Assembly: GCF_018141005.1 (NCBI RefSeq)
Contig: NZ_CP046582.1
Span: forward strand, 2,728,001-2,792,000
Reading direction: 5' to 3'
DNA: 64,000 nt
DNA from: Erwinia sp. E602
GTDB lineage: Bacteria > Pseudomonadota > Gammaproteobacteria > Enterobacterales > Enterobacteriaceae
In this document: positions 9,232 through 18,399 of the stretch, one piece after another
Position numbering within the stretch: the first letter of the stretch is position 1
How the letters are laid out: each line of letters begins with the position of its first letter
The notes under the pieces: model-generated
The model's input: the letters and a program-made list of their open reading frames with translations, nothing else
Databases searched by the model: none
Told to the model about the DNA's origin: nothing
Program-made: the position numbers and the translations under genes

Positions 9232-11833
9232 CGCACGCCTGATCCGCCGGCGAAAAATTTCGCCGTTCTGGCTGCTGCCGTTTATTGCCCTGCTGATCGC
9301 CGGCTGGCTGGTGTGGACCACCTGGCAGGAGCGCGGCACCACCGTGACCATCGATTTCGCCACCGCGGACGGCATCGTGCCGGGCCGCACGCCGGTGCGC
9401 TATCAGGGGGTTGAGGTCGGCCAGGTGCAGGGTATCAGCATGACCGACGATCTGCGCACCATTAAGATCAAGGCCAGTATCAAAAGTGATATGAAAGACG
9501 CGCTGCGCGAACAGACCCAGTTCTGGCTGGTGACGCCGAAGGCCTCGCTGGCGGGCGTCTCCGGCCTCGATGCGCTGGTGGGCGGTAACTACATCGGCAT
9601 GATGCCGGGCAAGGGCGAACCGCGGGAGAACTTCGTCGCGCTGGATACCCAGCCGAAGTACCGTGTCAACACCGGCGAGATGCTGATCCACCTGCACGCG
9701 CCGGATCTCGGCGCGCTGAACAGCGGCTCGCTGGTCTATTTCCGCAAAATCCCGGTAGGCCGCGTTTACGACTACAGCATTAACAGCGGCAGCGGCGGCG
9801 TCACCATCGACGTGCTGATCGAACGCCGCTTTACCAACCTGGTGAAAAAAGAGAGCCGTTTCTGGAACGTTTCCGGCGTGAAGGCGGACGTCAGCCTGAG
9901 CGGCGCGAAGGTCGAACTGGAGAGCCTGGCGGCGCTGGTTAACGGAGCAATCGCTTTCGACTCTCCGGCGCAGTCGGCAGAAGCCAAAACCGACGACAGC
10001 TACCCGCTCTACCCGGACCTGGCGCAGAGCCAGCGCGGGGTGCAAATCACCCTTGACCTGCCCGACGGTAAGAACCTGAAGGCCGGACGCACGCCGCTGA
10101 TGTATCAGGGGCTGGAGGTCGGTACGCTGACCAGACTGAACCTGCTGGACGGCGGCAAGGTCAGCGGTGAACTGACGCTCGACCCTTCGGTCAGCGGCCT
10201 GATGCGCAGCGGCACGCGCATTGAGATGCGCAGCCCGAAAATCAGCCTCAGCGACAGCAGCCTGAGTAACCTGCTGACCGGCAATACGCTGGAGCTGGTG
10301 CCCGGCGACGGCGAACCGCAGCACCACTTTGTGGTGCTGGCGGATAACGAGTCGCTGCTGCAGCAGGCGAACACCCTGCAGCTGACCCTGAGCGCGCCGG
10401 AGAGCTACGGCATTGACGCCGGCCAGCCGCTGGTGCTGTACGGCATGCGCATCGGCCAGGTGGTGAAACGCACCCTGACCGAGAAAGGCGTCAGCTTCGA
10501 CGTTGCCGTCGCCCCGGAACACCGTGGCCTGGTGCATGGCGACAGTAAATTTATCATCAACAGCCGTCTGGACGTGAAGCTGGGCATCGACGGCATGGAA
10601 GTGCTGGGTGCCAGCGCGCGTGAATGGGTGGATGGCGGTATCCGCCTCGATCCGGGCGGCAAAGGCGAGCCAAAAAGCCGCTACCCGCTCTATGCTAACG
10701 CGGAAAAAGCCGAGGAAGGCGTCACCGGCGATACGCTGCCGACCACCCTGACGCTGACCGCGGGCAGCCTGCCGGATATTCAGGCCGGTTCCGTGGTGCT
10801 GTACCGTAAATTCCAGGTCGGCGAGATCGTCGGCGTGACCCCACGTGCGGACGCCTTTGACGTCAGCGTGCATATCAAGCCGGAGTACCGCCGTCTGCTG
10901 ACCGCCAACAGCGTCTTCTGGGCCGAAGGCGGCGCGCGGGTGCAGCTGAACGGCAGCGGGCTGACCGTGCAGGCTTCGCCGCTTAATCGCGCGCTGAAAG
11001 GGGCGATCAGCTTTGACAACCTGAGCGGCGCCGGTGCCGGGCTGACCCGTCAGGATAAGCGCGTCCTCTACGCCTCAGAAACCGCCGCCCGCGCCGTCGG
11101 CAGCCAGATCACCCTGCGTACCTTTGACGCCAGCAAGCTCTCTGAAGGCATGCCGATCCGCTATCTCGGCATCACCATCGGCCAGCTGGAGTCGCTGGCG
11201 CTGGGGGTCGACAACAATCAGGTGATCGCCAAAGCGGTGCTCTACCCGGAGTACGTGGACAACTTTGCCCGCCTCGGCAGCCGCTTCTCGGTGGTTTCAC
11301 CGCAGATTTCCGCCGCCGGGGTTAACCACCTGGAGACGCTGCTGCAGCCCTATATCAACGTCGATCCGGGTAAAGGCCGCGCGCTGCGCACCTTCGAGCT
11401 GCAGGAGTCCACCATCACCGATGCGCGCTACCTCGACGGGCTGAACGTGGTGGTTGACGCTGCTGAAGGCGGCTCGCTGTCGGTGGGCACGCCGGTGCTG
11501 TTCCGCGGCGTCGAGGTCGGTACCGTCACCGGCACTTCACTGGGATCCATGGCCGACCGCGTACAGATTACCCTGCGCATCAGCCAGAAATACCAGCACC
11601 TGGTACGTAACAACTCGGTATTCTGGCTGGCTTCCGGCTACAACCTGAAGTTTGGCCTGATCGGCGGCGTGGTGAAAACCGGCACCTTCCAGCAGTTTAT
11701 TCAGGGCGGCATCGCCTTTGCCACCCCGCCAACGGTGCCGCTTGCGCCGCAGGCCACCTCCGGCAAGCACTTCCTGCTGGAGGACGAAGAGCCGAAAGAG
11801 TGGCGTAAATGGGGCACCGCCCTGCCGAAATAA
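9194..11833 (+). CDS. letB: MCE-domain lipid tunnel protein LetB (YebT)
   Basis: LetB is a periplasm-spanning protein. In E. coli it forms a hexameric tube of seven stacked MCE rings that shuttles lipids. The 879-residue product from the ATG at 9194 starts MHMQQETP, as in E. coli, with one N-terminal membrane helix (about residues 22-42). Repeated MCE modules follow; each has a strand pair such as [15 protein letters not shown] or [16 protein letters not shown]. The C-terminal [15 protein letters not shown] is conserved. An in-frame start at 9158 would add 12 residues lying inside letA and is less likely. The letA-letB overlap is 38 bases. Confidence 0.95.
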   Translation: MHMQQETPTIPTSARLIRRRKISPFWLLPFIALLIAGWLVWTTWQERGTTVTIDFATADGIVPGRTPVRYQGVEVGQVQGISMTDDLRTIKIKASIKSDMKDALREQTQFWLVTPKASLAGVSGLDALVGGNYIGMMPGKGEPRENFVALDTQPKYRVNTGEMLIHLHAPDLGALNSGSLVYFRKIPVGRVYDYSINSGSGGVTIDVLIERRFTNLVKKESRFWNVSGVKADVSLSGAKVELESLAALVNGAIAFDSPAQSAEAKTDDSYPLYPDLAQSQRGVQITLDLPDGKNLKAGRTPLMYQGLEVGTLTRLNLLDGGKVSGELTLDPSVSGLMRSGTRIEMRSPKISLSDSSLSNLLTGNTLELVPGDGEPQHHFVVLADNESLLQQANTLQLTLSAPESYGIDAGQPLVLYGMRIGQVVKRTLTEKGVSFDVAVAPEHRGLVHGDSKFIINSRLDVKLGIDGMEVLGASAREWVDGGIRLDPGGKGEPKSRYPLYANAEKAEEGVTGDTLPTTLTLTAGSLPDIQAGSVVLYRKFQVGEIVGVTPRADAFDVSVHIKPEYRRLLTANSVFWAEGGARVQLNGSGLTVQASPLNRALKGAISFDNLSGAGAGLTRQDKRVLYASETAARAVGSQITLRTFDASKLSEGMPIRYLGITIGQLESLALGVDNNQVIAKAVLYPEYVDNFARLGSRFSVVSPQISAAGVNHLETLLQPYINVDPGKGRALRTFELQESTITDARYLDGLNVVVDAAEGGSLSVGTPVLFRGVEVGTVTGTSLGSMADRVQITLRISQKYQHLVRNNSVFWLASGYNLKFGLIGGVVKTGTFQQFIQGGIAFATPPTVPLAPQATSGKHFLLEDEEPKEWRKWGTALPK

Positions 11834-11859
11834 GCGCTGGCCTGTGCTCCACCGCAACC

Positions 11860-11890
11860 TCAGGACGGGGTTTCCCGTCCTGACTTCTCG
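11860..11890 (+). terminator. Probable terminator after letAB
   Basis: TCAGGACGGG and CCCGTCCTGA form a perfect 10-bp stem with a 4-base loop (11860-11883). The following CTTCTCG is only weakly T-rich, so termination may be partial. It lies between letB and rsmF. Confidence 0.6.
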
Positions 11891-11966
11891 CCGCTCCCGT
11901 CGTTTTCCACGCCCGCCGCCAACTGTGGTAGACTGCACTCTCTTTTGACTTTCCCGGAACCCGTCT

Positions 11967-13400
11967 GTGTCCTCTTCCCGCGTCTTTTTTCCCCAGCCGT
12001 TTCTTGATGAGATGCAGCAACTGCTGCCTGACAGCGCAGAATTTGCGCGCTTTATCGCCATCAGCCAGCAGCCGCTGCGCCGCAGCCTGCGCGTCAACAC
12101 GCTGAAAATCAGCGTGGCGGACTTCCTGGCGCAGGTCGCGCCCTATCAGTGGGCGCTGACTCCGGTGCCGTGGTGCGCAGAGGGGTTCTGGATCAGCCGC
12201 GACGATGCGGACACCCTGCCATTGGGCAGCACCGCCGAGCACCTGGCCGGGCTGTTCTACATTCAGGAAGCCAGCTCGATGCTGCCGGTGACCGCGCTGT
12301 TTGACGGCAGCCCGTCGCCCGGGCGGGTGATGGACGTGGCCGCCGCGCCAGGTTCAAAAACCACCCAGATCGCCGCGCGTATGAACAACACCGGTGCCAT
12401 CCTGGCCAATGAGTACTCGGCCAGCCGGGTTAAGGTACTGCACGCCAACCTCAGCCGCTGCGGAATCAGCAACACCGCCATGACCCACTTCGACGGCCGG
12501 GTGTTTGGTGCGGCGCTGCCGGAGTCCTTTGATGCGATCCTGCTGGATGCCCCCTGCTCCGGCGAAGGCGTGGTGCGCAAGGATGCGGACGCGCTGCGCA
12601 ACTGGAGCGAGGAAAGCACCGCGGCAATCGCCGCCACCCAGTGCGAGCTGATCGACAGCGCGTTCCATGCCCTGCGTCCGGGCGGCACGCTGGTCTACTC
12701 CACCTGCACGCTGAACCGCAGCGAAAACCAGCAGGTGATCGCCTGGCTGCTGGCGCGTTATCCGGACGCTGTAGAGGTGGAGCCGCTGAACCAGCTGTTT
12801 AGCGGCGCGGAGCAGGTGGCGACCCCGGAAGGTTTCCTGCACGTCTTCCCGCAGGTGTTCGACAGCGAGGGGTTCTTTGTGGCCCGCCTGCGCAAGACCG
12901 CCGGCGTTGCACAGCTGCCGGTGCCCGGCTATAAGCTCGGCAAACTGCCGTTCAGCCCGTTGAGCCGTAAGCTACAGCAGGAGGTGGCCGACGCGGCGGC
13001 AAAAGTCGGTTTGCAGTGGGGCGAAGATCTGACGCTGTGGCAGCGCGACAAAGAGCTGTGGCTCTTTCCGGCGGCCATCGAGCCGCTGCTGAACCGCGTG
13101 CGTTTTTCCCGTATCGGCCTGAAGCTGGCCGAGACCTTTGCCAAAGGCTACCGCTGGCAGCATGAAGCCGTGGTGGCACTGGCCAGCACGCAGGCGGCCA
13201 ACGCGGTGGAACTGAGCAGCGGTGAAGCGGAAGAGTGGTATCGCGGGCGGGATATCTATCCGGAACGCCCGCTGCCGGCCGGTGAGCTGATCATTTGCCA
13301 TCAGCAGCAGCCGATCGGGCTGGCAAAAACGGTGGGCAGCCGCATTAAAAACAACTACCCGCGCGAGCTGGTGCGCGACGGCAAGCTGTTCGGCGTCTGA
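11967..13400 (+). CDS. rsmF: 16S rRNA (cytosine-1407-C5)-methyltransferase RsmF
   Basis: RsmF (YebU) methylates C1407 of 16S rRNA using S-adenosylmethionine. The 477-residue protein shows the RNA m5C methyltransferase signatures: the SAM-binding [13 protein letters not shown] near residue 130, the motif IV cysteine in [13 protein letters not shown] near residue 195, and the catalytic Cys247 in [10 protein letters not shown]-terminal PUA-like region ends [17 protein letters not shown]. The start codon is GTG at 11967, which gives the E. coli-like N-terminus ([11 protein letters not shown]). It marks the left edge of a region whose gene content differs from E. coli. Confidence 0.96.
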   Translation: MSSSRVFFPQPFLDEMQQLLPDSAEFARFIAISQQPLRRSLRVNTLKISVADFLAQVAPYQWALTPVPWCAEGFWISRDDADTLPLGSTAEHLAGLFYIQEASSMLPVTALFDGSPSPGRVMDVAAAPGSKTTQIAARMNNTGAILANEYSASRVKVLHANLSRCGISNTAMTHFDGRVFGAALPESFDAILLDAPCSGEGVVRKDADALRNWSEESTAAIAATQCELIDSAFHALRPGGTLVYSTCTLNRSENQQVIAWLLARYPDAVEVEPLNQLFSGAEQVATPEGFLHVFPQVFDSEGFFVARLRKTAGVAQLPVPGYKLGKLPFSPLSRKLQQEVADAAAKVGLQWGEDLTLWQRDKELWLFPAAIEPLLNRVRFSRIGLKLAETFAKGYRWQHEAVVALASTQAANAVELSSGEAEEWYRGRDIYPERPLPAGELIICHQQQPIGLAKTVGSRIKNNYPRELVRDGKLFGV

Positions 13401-13430
13401 GAGATCGGACGCCCTGCCGAGGCAGGAGCA

Positions 13431-13580
13431 GCGGTAACGCGCCCTGTCCGGACGGTTGCAGTCTGAACGTTAACCGGTAAGGCACCCTGTCCGGGAGAAC
13501 GCAGCCGGAATGCTAACCGGTAAGGTACCCTGTCCGGGAGAACGCACCGGTAAGGTACCCTGCCTGAACGGTGCCCTGCA
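13431..13580. repeat. Degenerate tandem repeat downstream of rsmF
   Basis: Two good copies begin TAACCGGTAAGG at 13471 and 13514 and share CACCCTGTCCGGGAGAACGC-like cores. The first unit is 43 bases and the second 32. A third partial copy starts at 13546, and an older degraded one may precede at about 13431. All lie in non-coding DNA. The copies agree in about 30 positions with one C/T change, which points to recent duplication. Function is unknown. Confidence 0.7.
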
Positions 13581-13644
13581 CGCGCCGTTTTAAACCGATG
13601 CCGGTACGCGTTTATGCCGGCATCCGGCAACAGGCCCTGCCCGG

Positions 13645-13938
13645 CTATTTCACCGCGCGCGGATTTTTTCGCAGCGAACCGCTCCAGCTAAAGTCCTTCA
13701 CTTCGCTCTCTTTTGCCGCAGAAGGTTTTTTCACCCGTTTTACCGGCGTCTTTTTGTTAGCCTCCTTCGCCAGCCGCTCCTTCATCACCAGCTTTTTGGC
13801 CTCTTTCAGGATCTCCTTCTCCTCTTTCTTACTGGCAACGTGGCCCAGCTTCGTCGTTAGCGTTTTAACGCGCAGTTCCACCAGCAGCTTCTCTTCGGCG
13901 GTAAACTGGTCGATCGAAATCTCTTTATCGTTGCTCAT
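13645..13938 (-). CDS. Small basic DUF3811-like protein (YjbD-like)
   Basis: From the ATG at 13938 (GGAG ribosome site upstream) this is a 97-residue, strongly basic and helical protein: KKEEKEILKEAKKLVMKERL, then a Lys/Ala/Pro-rich segment, ending VKDFSWSGSLRKNPRAVK. The charged helix followed by a short FSWS tail resembles E. coli YjbD, a DUF3811 protein of about 90 residues and unknown function. The similarity is recognised by eye and is modest, so the family call is tentative. The frame could extend to 14073 but that part is arginine-rich and lacks a good ribosome site. Confidence 0.6.
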   Translation of the reverse strand: MSNDKEISIDQFTAEEKLLVELRVKTLTTKLGHVASKKEEKEILKEAKKLVMKERLAKEANKKTPVKRVKKPSAAKESEVKDFSWSGSLRKNPRAVK

Positions 13939-14160
13939 ATCACAAACTCCAGACGGCGGATAACGGGGGTACCCGATGCAGCGGCCGCCCGCGTTTTCGC
14001 GCGACGATCGGGTACGCGCTCTTTTATCGGTTAATCTGCGGTAACAAGCAAGCACGGTGAACCTTGCGTTCACTCAATTATTCCCCGCGCCACGTTGCCG
14101 GTTAGCCAAACCTGTACTATGTTCAGCACTGTAATCAATAAGTTAAAACGAGACTATCAG

Positions 14161-15276
14161 ATGCTGATCAAAGGTATTAGTAAGGGATTCTTTATCTTTA
14201 TTCTGGCCATAACCACGCTGGCCTTTTTACACGTGCTGGGGCCCTATTTTTCCGCGATCCTGTGGGCCGCGATCCTGGCGATTATTTTCCACCCGTTAAA
14301 AACCCGCCTGCGCAACGCGCTGGGGGATAAAAACGGCATCGCCGCGCTGCTTACGCTGCTGGCGATCTGCCTGATCGTATTTATCCCCCTCGCGCTGGTG
14401 GCGTCGTCGCTGGCGGTGGAGTGTAACGCCCTCTATAACCGGCTGCAGAATAACCAGACCGAACTGGCCACGGTGGTCAGCGGCGTTATCAATCACCTGC
14501 CGAGCTGGGCGCGCCACTTCCTTGCTGAAAACAACCTCAACAACCCGGACCATATCCAGCAGCAGCTTTCCGGCGCGGCGATGAAAGGCGGTCAGTTCTT
14601 CGCCGGCAGCATTATGCTGATTGGCAAGAGTACCTTCAGTTTCACCATCGGCTTTGGCGTGATGCTCTACCTGCTGTTCTTCCTGCTGAAAGATGGCGCC
14701 TACCTGGTCAGCCTGGCCTTTAAGGCCATTCCGCTGACCGATCACGTTAAACACCATCTGTTTGTCAAATTTGCCGCCGTTTCCCGCGCAACCGTTAAAG
14801 GCACCGTGGTGGTGGCGGTGGTTCAGGGAACGCTGGGGGGCATTGCCTTCTTCTTCGCGGATATTCAGGGCAGCATTTTATGGGGCTCGCTGATGGCGTT
14901 CCTGTCGCTGATCCCGGCGGTCGGCTCGGCGATTATCTGGCTGCCGGTGGTGCTCTACTTCCTGTTCAGCGGTGCGCTGGTGAAGGGGCTGGTGCTGGCG
15001 TTCTTCTTTGTGGTAGTCATTGGCCTGATCGATAATATCCTGCGCCCGCTGCTGGTGGGTAAAGACACCAAAATGCCGGACTACCTGATCCTGATCACCA
15101 CCCTCGGCGGCATGGAGATTTACGGCATCAACGGCTTTGTGATCGGCCCGCTGATCGCCGCGCTGTTTATCTCCTGCTGGAACCTGCTCTCCGGCCGCGA
15201 CCATAAGGGCAACACCGACGAGATCGACCCGGACTTCTTTGAAGAAGGGCTGAGCCAGCACGATAAAACCGAGTAA
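14161..15276 (+). CDS. AI-2E family transporter (PerM/YdiK-like membrane protein)
   Basis: This 371-residue integral membrane protein has about seven to eight helices and a large central extramembrane segment (about residues 80-150). The hallmark C-terminal half includes LSLIPAVGSAIIWLP, the DNILRPLLVGK motif and GGMEIYGINGFVIGPLIAALF. These are typical of the AI-2E transporter (PF01594) superfamily. Members have been linked to autoinducer-2 export or to Na+/H+ antiport; the actual substrate here is unknown. I chose the ATG at 14161, since 14095 and 14119 would add non-hydrophobic residues with poor ribosome sites. The acidic C-terminal tail is cytoplasmic by prediction. Confidence 0.85.
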   Translation: MLIKGISKGFFIFILAITTLAFLHVLGPYFSAILWAAILAIIFHPLKTRLRNALGDKNGIAALLTLLAICLIVFIPLALVASSLAVECNALYNRLQNNQTELATVVSGVINHLPSWARHFLAENNLNNPDHIQQQLSGAAMKGGQFFAGSIMLIGKSTFSFTIGFGVMLYLLFFLLKDGAYLVSLAFKAIPLTDHVKHHLFVKFAAVSRATVKGTVVVAVVQGTLGGIAFFFADIQGSILWGSLMAFLSLIPAVGSAIIWLPVVLYFLFSGALVKGLVLAFFFVVVIGLIDNILRPLLVGKDTKMPDYLILITTLGGMEIYGINGFVIGPLIAALFISCWNLLSGRDHKGNTDEIDPDFFEEGLSQHDKTE

Positions 15277-15443
15277 CGGCAGGGCTAACGGGCCAACAAC
15301 GCCCTGCACGCCGCCACTTCAGAATACAAAAAATGCGCAATTTTCGACATTATCAGGAAGTTTTCAGAGCGACAGCATTCGGTGCCAAACTGGCGTTAGG
15401 CGGGTGCAGAAAAAAGGCGTAGTGTGCAGGCGGGTGCTTGAGG

Positions 15444-15481
15444 CTTTCTGCCTTAAGCATAGTTATGTTGACGGCAGAAAG
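15444..15481 (+). promoter_or_regulatory. hok-type leader stem-loop
   Basis: CTTTCTGCC (15444-15452) pairs perfectly with GGCAGAAAG (15473-15481). The same paired element, followed by AAAAGCCCC, occurs in the leader of hok/sok loci such as R1 hok and E. coli hokC, where mRNA folding delays translation. Confidence 0.65.
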
Positions 15482-15540
15482 AGAAAAGCCCCATTCGATA
15501 TCCATCAAATGAGGCCTGACCCTAATGCGTCACAACATGC
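15482..15540 (-). ncRNA. Sok-type antisense RNA (approximate ends)
   Basis: On the minus strand GCCTCATT and AATGGGGC (15515-15488) form an 8-bp stem, with one G-U pair, followed by TTTTCTC. This is a Rho-independent terminator in the position and with the sequence style of Sok RNAs. The RNA would be antisense to the region just before and across the start of the mok-like leader frame at 15525. The 5' end is not certain, since I could not fix the promoter boxes. Confidence 0.5.
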
Positions 15541-15737
15541 AGGTTAGTCCTTTATCCGTCGAAAGACAAGGAGGAGTAACCATGAGACAGCACGCGGCGA
15601 TCCCGATCGCCATTCTGATCATCATCATTATTACGGTGGTGGTGGTGCTCAACAGGAAAGACCTCTGTGAGCTGCGCATCCGAAGCGGGCAAACGGAAGT
15701 TGTTGCCGTCTTTATGGCTTACGAATCCATAAGATAA
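15525..15737 (+). CDS. Mok-like leader reading frame, in frame with hok
   Basis: A 70-codon frame starting MRHNMQVSPLSVERQGG runs in phase into the toxin gene, so it encodes Hok with a 19-residue extension. E. coli mokC has the same design (69 codons, in frame with hokC). In such loci translation of the leader frame is the step blocked by Sok antisense RNA, and hok is translated through coupling. Whether this frame is translated from 15525 is inferred from the family. Confidence 0.55.
   Translation: MRHNMQVSPLSVERQGGVTMRQHAAIPIAILIIIIITVVVVLNRKDLCELRIRSGQTEVVAVFMAYESIR
15582..15737 (+). CDS. Hok/Gef family type I toxin (HokC-like)
   Basis: This 51-residue toxin has an N-terminal membrane helix of mostly Ile/Val (IPIAILIIIIITVVVVL). 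It is followed by the Hok signature RKDLCELRIRSGQTEV and the terminal MAYESIR. It resembles HokC of E. coli (RKDLCEVHIRTGQTEV, TAYESE). Hok proteins damage the inner membrane potential when the unstable antitoxin RNA is lost. A GGAGGAG ribosome site lies 6-12 bases before the ATG at 15582. All essential residues, including the conserved periplasmic cysteine, are present, so the toxin looks intact. E. coli hokC lies beside nhaA, so this location differs. Confidence 0.85.
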   Translation: MRQHAAIPIAILIIIIITVVVVLNRKDLCELRIRSGQTEVVAVFMAYESIR

Positions 15738-15745
15738 AGGCAAAC

Positions 15746-15767
15746 GGCGGGGAGGCGCCTCCCCGCC
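15746..15767. terminator. 22-base perfect palindrome after hok
   Basis: GGCGGGGAG and CTCCCCGCC flank GCGC, giving a perfect palindrome 9 bases after the hok stop codon. No T-run follows. It may end or stabilise the hok mRNA; in hok loci the mRNA 3' end also folds back onto the leader. Confidence 0.45.
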
Positions 15768-15864
15768 AACCGCTGTTGCCGGCGGCCGGTCTTAAGCACC
15801 CGCCTTTTTATACGCGATCGGACGAATCAGCCTGTCGTCCGGAGCGGCCGTAGCCGCCAGCAGG

Positions 15865-16113
15865 CTAAGCGGCTGGCGCTGCCTGACCACGGCGGCTGAG
15901 CAACAGCACGACGGCGGCACCGAGCAGCAGCGCGACGATGGCGTAAACGCGGTTCTCGGGCTGCGTACCGCCAATCCCGCCTGCCGCCAGGAAGTAACCG
16001 GCGGCAAAGACGGCTTTTGCAATCGTCCAGCCGGTAGTCGGCGGCCGGCGGCAGATGACCCTGACCGCCCATGCCCCGAGAATTAACCCCATAAAACCTA
16101 AAACCGTTTCCAT
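15865..16113 (-). CDS. Small hydrophobic membrane protein, unknown
   Basis: This 82-residue protein starts METVLGFMGLILGAWAVRV and contains three hydrophobic segments (about residues 4-20, 30-47 and 55-72), separated by short basic loops. It ends in a short Gln/Ala/Pro tail. A GAAGG ribosome site precedes the ATG at 16113. I recognise no family. It sits between hok and umuC in a region without E. coli counterparts and could be a small accessory membrane protein. An overlapping frame on the same strand (15792-16022) is cysteine/serine/arginine-rich and looks like a shadow. Confidence 0.5.
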   Translation of the reverse strand: METVLGFMGLILGAWAVRVICRRPPTTGWTIAKAVFAAGYFLAAGGIGGTQPENRVYAIVALLLGAAVVLLLSRRGQAAPAA

Positions 16114-16244
16114 TATCCGCGCCTTCTCAACCGGTTATCCGTCGGATTTGCCCGCCGGGGGTTCTTTGTAACACGGCGCACCGGTTCGGCGCTACTGCGC
16201 GGGAGATGCTCAGGGGAGAACACTCCCCGCAACGTTGCCCTGTT

Positions 16245-17507
16245 TCACTTTGCGACGGGCAGGTCAGCGCAACGGGTGGTATAGGCAGGCGACAGCATCT
16301 CACGCTTCATCGCCCAGCTTTTCTGCATCCCCTGTCCGGCAAACCACAGCTTGCCCTTCCCCTGCTGGTTAATACCGTCGAGGATCTGCATCAGCGCGGC
16401 ACTGTTGGCCTGCGGCTGGCACTCATCAAACAGGTTCAGCTGTACCACTCCCTGGCTGAAGAAGTCGCCGAGCATCACACCGGCCTTCATATAGCGGTGC
16501 CCGTCGATCCAGATGCGATCCAGCGCCGCCATCGCCAGTCGGATAATGTCACGAGTATCATTACTCGGCAGCGGCAGGTATCCCCCCGCCTGATTGCCGT
16601 AAAACACCTCGCCAGGCGTGTGCGGGCTGGTGCGCACAAAGACTGAGACCTGGCGGCAGTACTGGCGCTCCTGGCGCAGTTTTTCCGCCGCCCGTTCGGC
16701 ATAGGCGCACACCGCCTGACGCATATGCTGGTAATCGGTGATGCGGCTGCCGAACGAACGCGAGCAGACGATCTGCTGTTTCGCCGGGGCAAACTCCTCC
16801 AGCGCAAGGCAGGGTTCGCCACGCAGTTCACGCACAGTGCGCTCCAGCACCACGTTAAAATTCTTACGAATCATCCACGGCGAACTCTCCGCCAGCTGCA
16901 ACGCCGTGTCGATCCCCAGCAGACTGAGTTTTTTACTGATTCGCCGGCCTACGCCCCACACGTCGGCCACTTCGACCAGGGCCAGCAGTTTACGCTGCCG
17001 TTCCGGGCTGGAGAGATCGACCACACCGCCGGTCTGCGGCCACTTCTTGGCCGCGTGGTTAGCCAGCTTGGCCAGCGTTTTGGTCGGCGCAATGCCGACG
17101 CCGATGGTCAGATGCGCCTCCTTCTTAATACGGTCCCGCACCTGATGGCCAAACTGCGCCAGCGGCATGCAGTGGCTGACGCCGGTCAGGTTCAGGAATG
17201 CCTCATCGATCGAGTAGATCTCGGTGCCCGGTGCCATCTCTTCCAGTAGTGTCATCACCCGCTGGCTCATATCTGCGTAGAGCGCATAATTCGAGCTGAA
17301 GACATTGACCCGGTGCTGCTGAAACAGCGCTTTTTGTTGGAAGTACGGCGCACCCATTACGATCCCGAGCCGCTTCGCCTCCGCCGACAGCGCAATCACG
17401 CAGCCGTCATTATTGCTCAGCACCACCACCGGCTTACCGCGCAGGTCCGGGCGAAACACCGTTTCGCAGCTGGCGTAAAAGCTGTTCACATCAGCCAGCG
17501 CGAACAT
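16245..17507 (-). CDS. umuC: DNA polymerase V catalytic subunit UmuC
   Basis: UmuC is the Y-family polymerase that, with two UmuD' subunits and RecA, copies past DNA lesions at the cost of mutation. The 420-residue protein shows the catalytic residues in [12 protein letters not shown] (Asp6) and [10 protein letters not shown] (Asp/Glu near 101-102). It also has the helix-hairpin-helix segment [19 protein letters not shown] and the beta-clamp-binding peptide VVQLNLFDE near residue 357. Length agrees with E. coli UmuC (422). Its first base overlaps the last of umuD, so the pair is translationally coupled. Confidence 0.97.
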   Translation of the reverse strand: MFALADVNSFYASCETVFRPDLRGKPVVVLSNNDGCVIALSAEAKRLGIVMGAPYFQQKALFQQHRVNVFSSNYALYADMSQRVMTLLEEMAPGTEIYSIDEAFLNLTGVSHCMPLAQFGHQVRDRIKKEAHLTIGVGIAPTKTLAKLANHAAKKWPQTGGVVDLSSPERQRKLLALVEVADVWGVGRRISKKLSLLGIDTALQLAESSPWMIRKNFNVVLERTVRELRGEPCLALEEFAPAKQQIVCSRSFGSRITDYQHMRQAVCAYAERAAEKLRQERQYCRQVSVFVRTSPHTPGEVFYGNQAGGYLPLPSNDTRDIIRLAMAALDRIWIDGHRYMKAGVMLGDFFSQGVVQLNLFDECQPQANSAALMQILDGINQQGKGKLWFAGQGMQKSWAMKREMLSPAYTTRCADLPVAK

Positions 17508-17926
17508 CAGCGGGTCGGCTTAATCACAAAGGTCACTACGCCGAACAGACTCAGCCCCTCTTCAGGGTTGATGACGATCGGCGAGTAAGCACGATTCATG
17601 GGCACCAGCCGCGGTACCGGACTCAGCTGCAGTTTTTTTACCGTAAACTCGCCGTCGATGGAGGCCACCACGATATCACCGTGCACCGCGGTCAGCGAGC
17701 TGTCGACCACCAGCATATCGCCGTCGCCGATGCCCGCCCCTATCATCGAATCGCCGCTGACGCGGATAAAGTAAGTGGCACTGGGGTGAGCAATGCATAC
17801 GTCGTTAAGATTGATGCGCGTCTCAATATAGTCCTGCGCCGGTGACGGAAAGCCGCACGGCACCCGTTCAAGGAACAGGGGTAAAGCCAGCAGAGAGGGC
17901 CACTCGCAGGCCTTAAAAATTTGCAT
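17507..17926 (-). CDS. umuD: DNA polymerase V accessory protein UmuD (LexA-like autoprotease)
   Basis: UmuD is cleaved with RecA help to UmuD', the active partner of UmuC. Starting at the ATG at 17926 the protein has 139 residues, the E. coli length. The cleavage site is Cys24-Gly25 in PCGFPSP, the nucleophile is Ser60 in SGDSMIGAG and the general base is Lys97 in EFTVKKLQL, all at E. coli numbering. That agreement is why I prefer 17926 over an in-frame ATG at 17938. A perfect LexA box lies just upstream. Confidence 0.97.
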   Translation of the reverse strand: MQIFKACEWPSLLALPLFLERVPCGFPSPAQDYIETRINLNDVCIAHPSATYFIRVSGDSMIGAGIGDGDMLVVDSSLTAVHGDIVVASIDGEFTVKKLQLSPVPRLVPMNRAYSPIVINPEEGLSLFGVVTFVIKPTR

Positions 17927-17947
17927 AGAACACCACATAAGAAATAT

Positions 17948-17963
17948 CTGTATATATATACAG
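17948..17963 (-). promoter_or_regulatory. LexA (SOS) box of umuDC
   Basis: CTGTATATATATACAG is a perfect CTGT-N8-ACAG SOS box with the AT-rich centre of strong LexA sites. It lies 22 bases before the umuD start, as in E. coli umuDC. Confidence 0.95.
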
Positions 17964-18065
17964 TATTATCGATCATTACCAACGATCAACCCTTTTTCAC
18001 GGGCGACGAACTATGCGGTTGATGAACGGTGGGATTTAACTACGCAGGGGTGAACATGCTTAAAG

Positions 18066-18399
18066 GATTCTGGCGATAGCTATCAGGATGCGATTGATAG
18101 CGTTCGCGAAGCCATTGAGGGCCATACAGAACTTTTGGTAGAAGAAGGTGAAACTGTTGCCTTCCACCACCTGTATTGAGGCGTTCATTGATGACGGGGA
18201 ATATGCAGGAACTATCCGGGCGCTGGTTGACGTGGATGTCACTCCCCTGATGGGCAAAGCCGGAAAAATTAACGTGACGCTTCCGATGCTGCCGATCCGG
18301 CGTATCAATCGGTTTGTGGCAAACCATCCTGGGTATCGCAGCCGTTCCGAGTTTCTGGCGCGTGCGGCTACCGAGCGGTTTATTAAGGTACCGACATAA
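18066..18399 (+). pseudogene. hicB antitoxin remnant, frameshifted and truncated
   Basis: Two adjacent frames together encode most of a HicB antitoxin. The first (from 18066) reads DSGDSYQDAIDSVREAIEGH..LLVEEGETV and then hits a stop after VAFHHLY. The second (to 18399) continues LPSTTCIEAFIDDGEYAG, ALVDVDVTPLMGK, INVTLP and SRSEFLARAA. Joining them needs a one-base shift near 18160-18170. The first 25-35 residues have no in-frame start, and no hicA toxin gene lies upstream. The C-terminal ribbon-helix-helix DNA-binding part is fairly well kept, although a Trp expected before ALVDVDV is Arg. This is a dead toxin-antitoxin relic. Confidence 0.8.

Noticed and set aside
9152..10873. 573-codon minus-strand frame opposite letB
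   Set aside because: It mirrors the letB codons and is rich in Ala/Gln/His/Arg without any domain. The other strand encodes a full-length known protein.
13355..13630. 91-codon minus-strand frame over the tandem repeat
   Set aside because: Its repetitive peptide only reflects the DNA repeat, and it overlaps the rsmF end.
15277..15440. RprA small RNA after the AI-2E permease gene
   Set aside because: rprA follows ydiK in E. coli, but the permease here is not a close YdiK copy and no RprA-like core or terminator is present.
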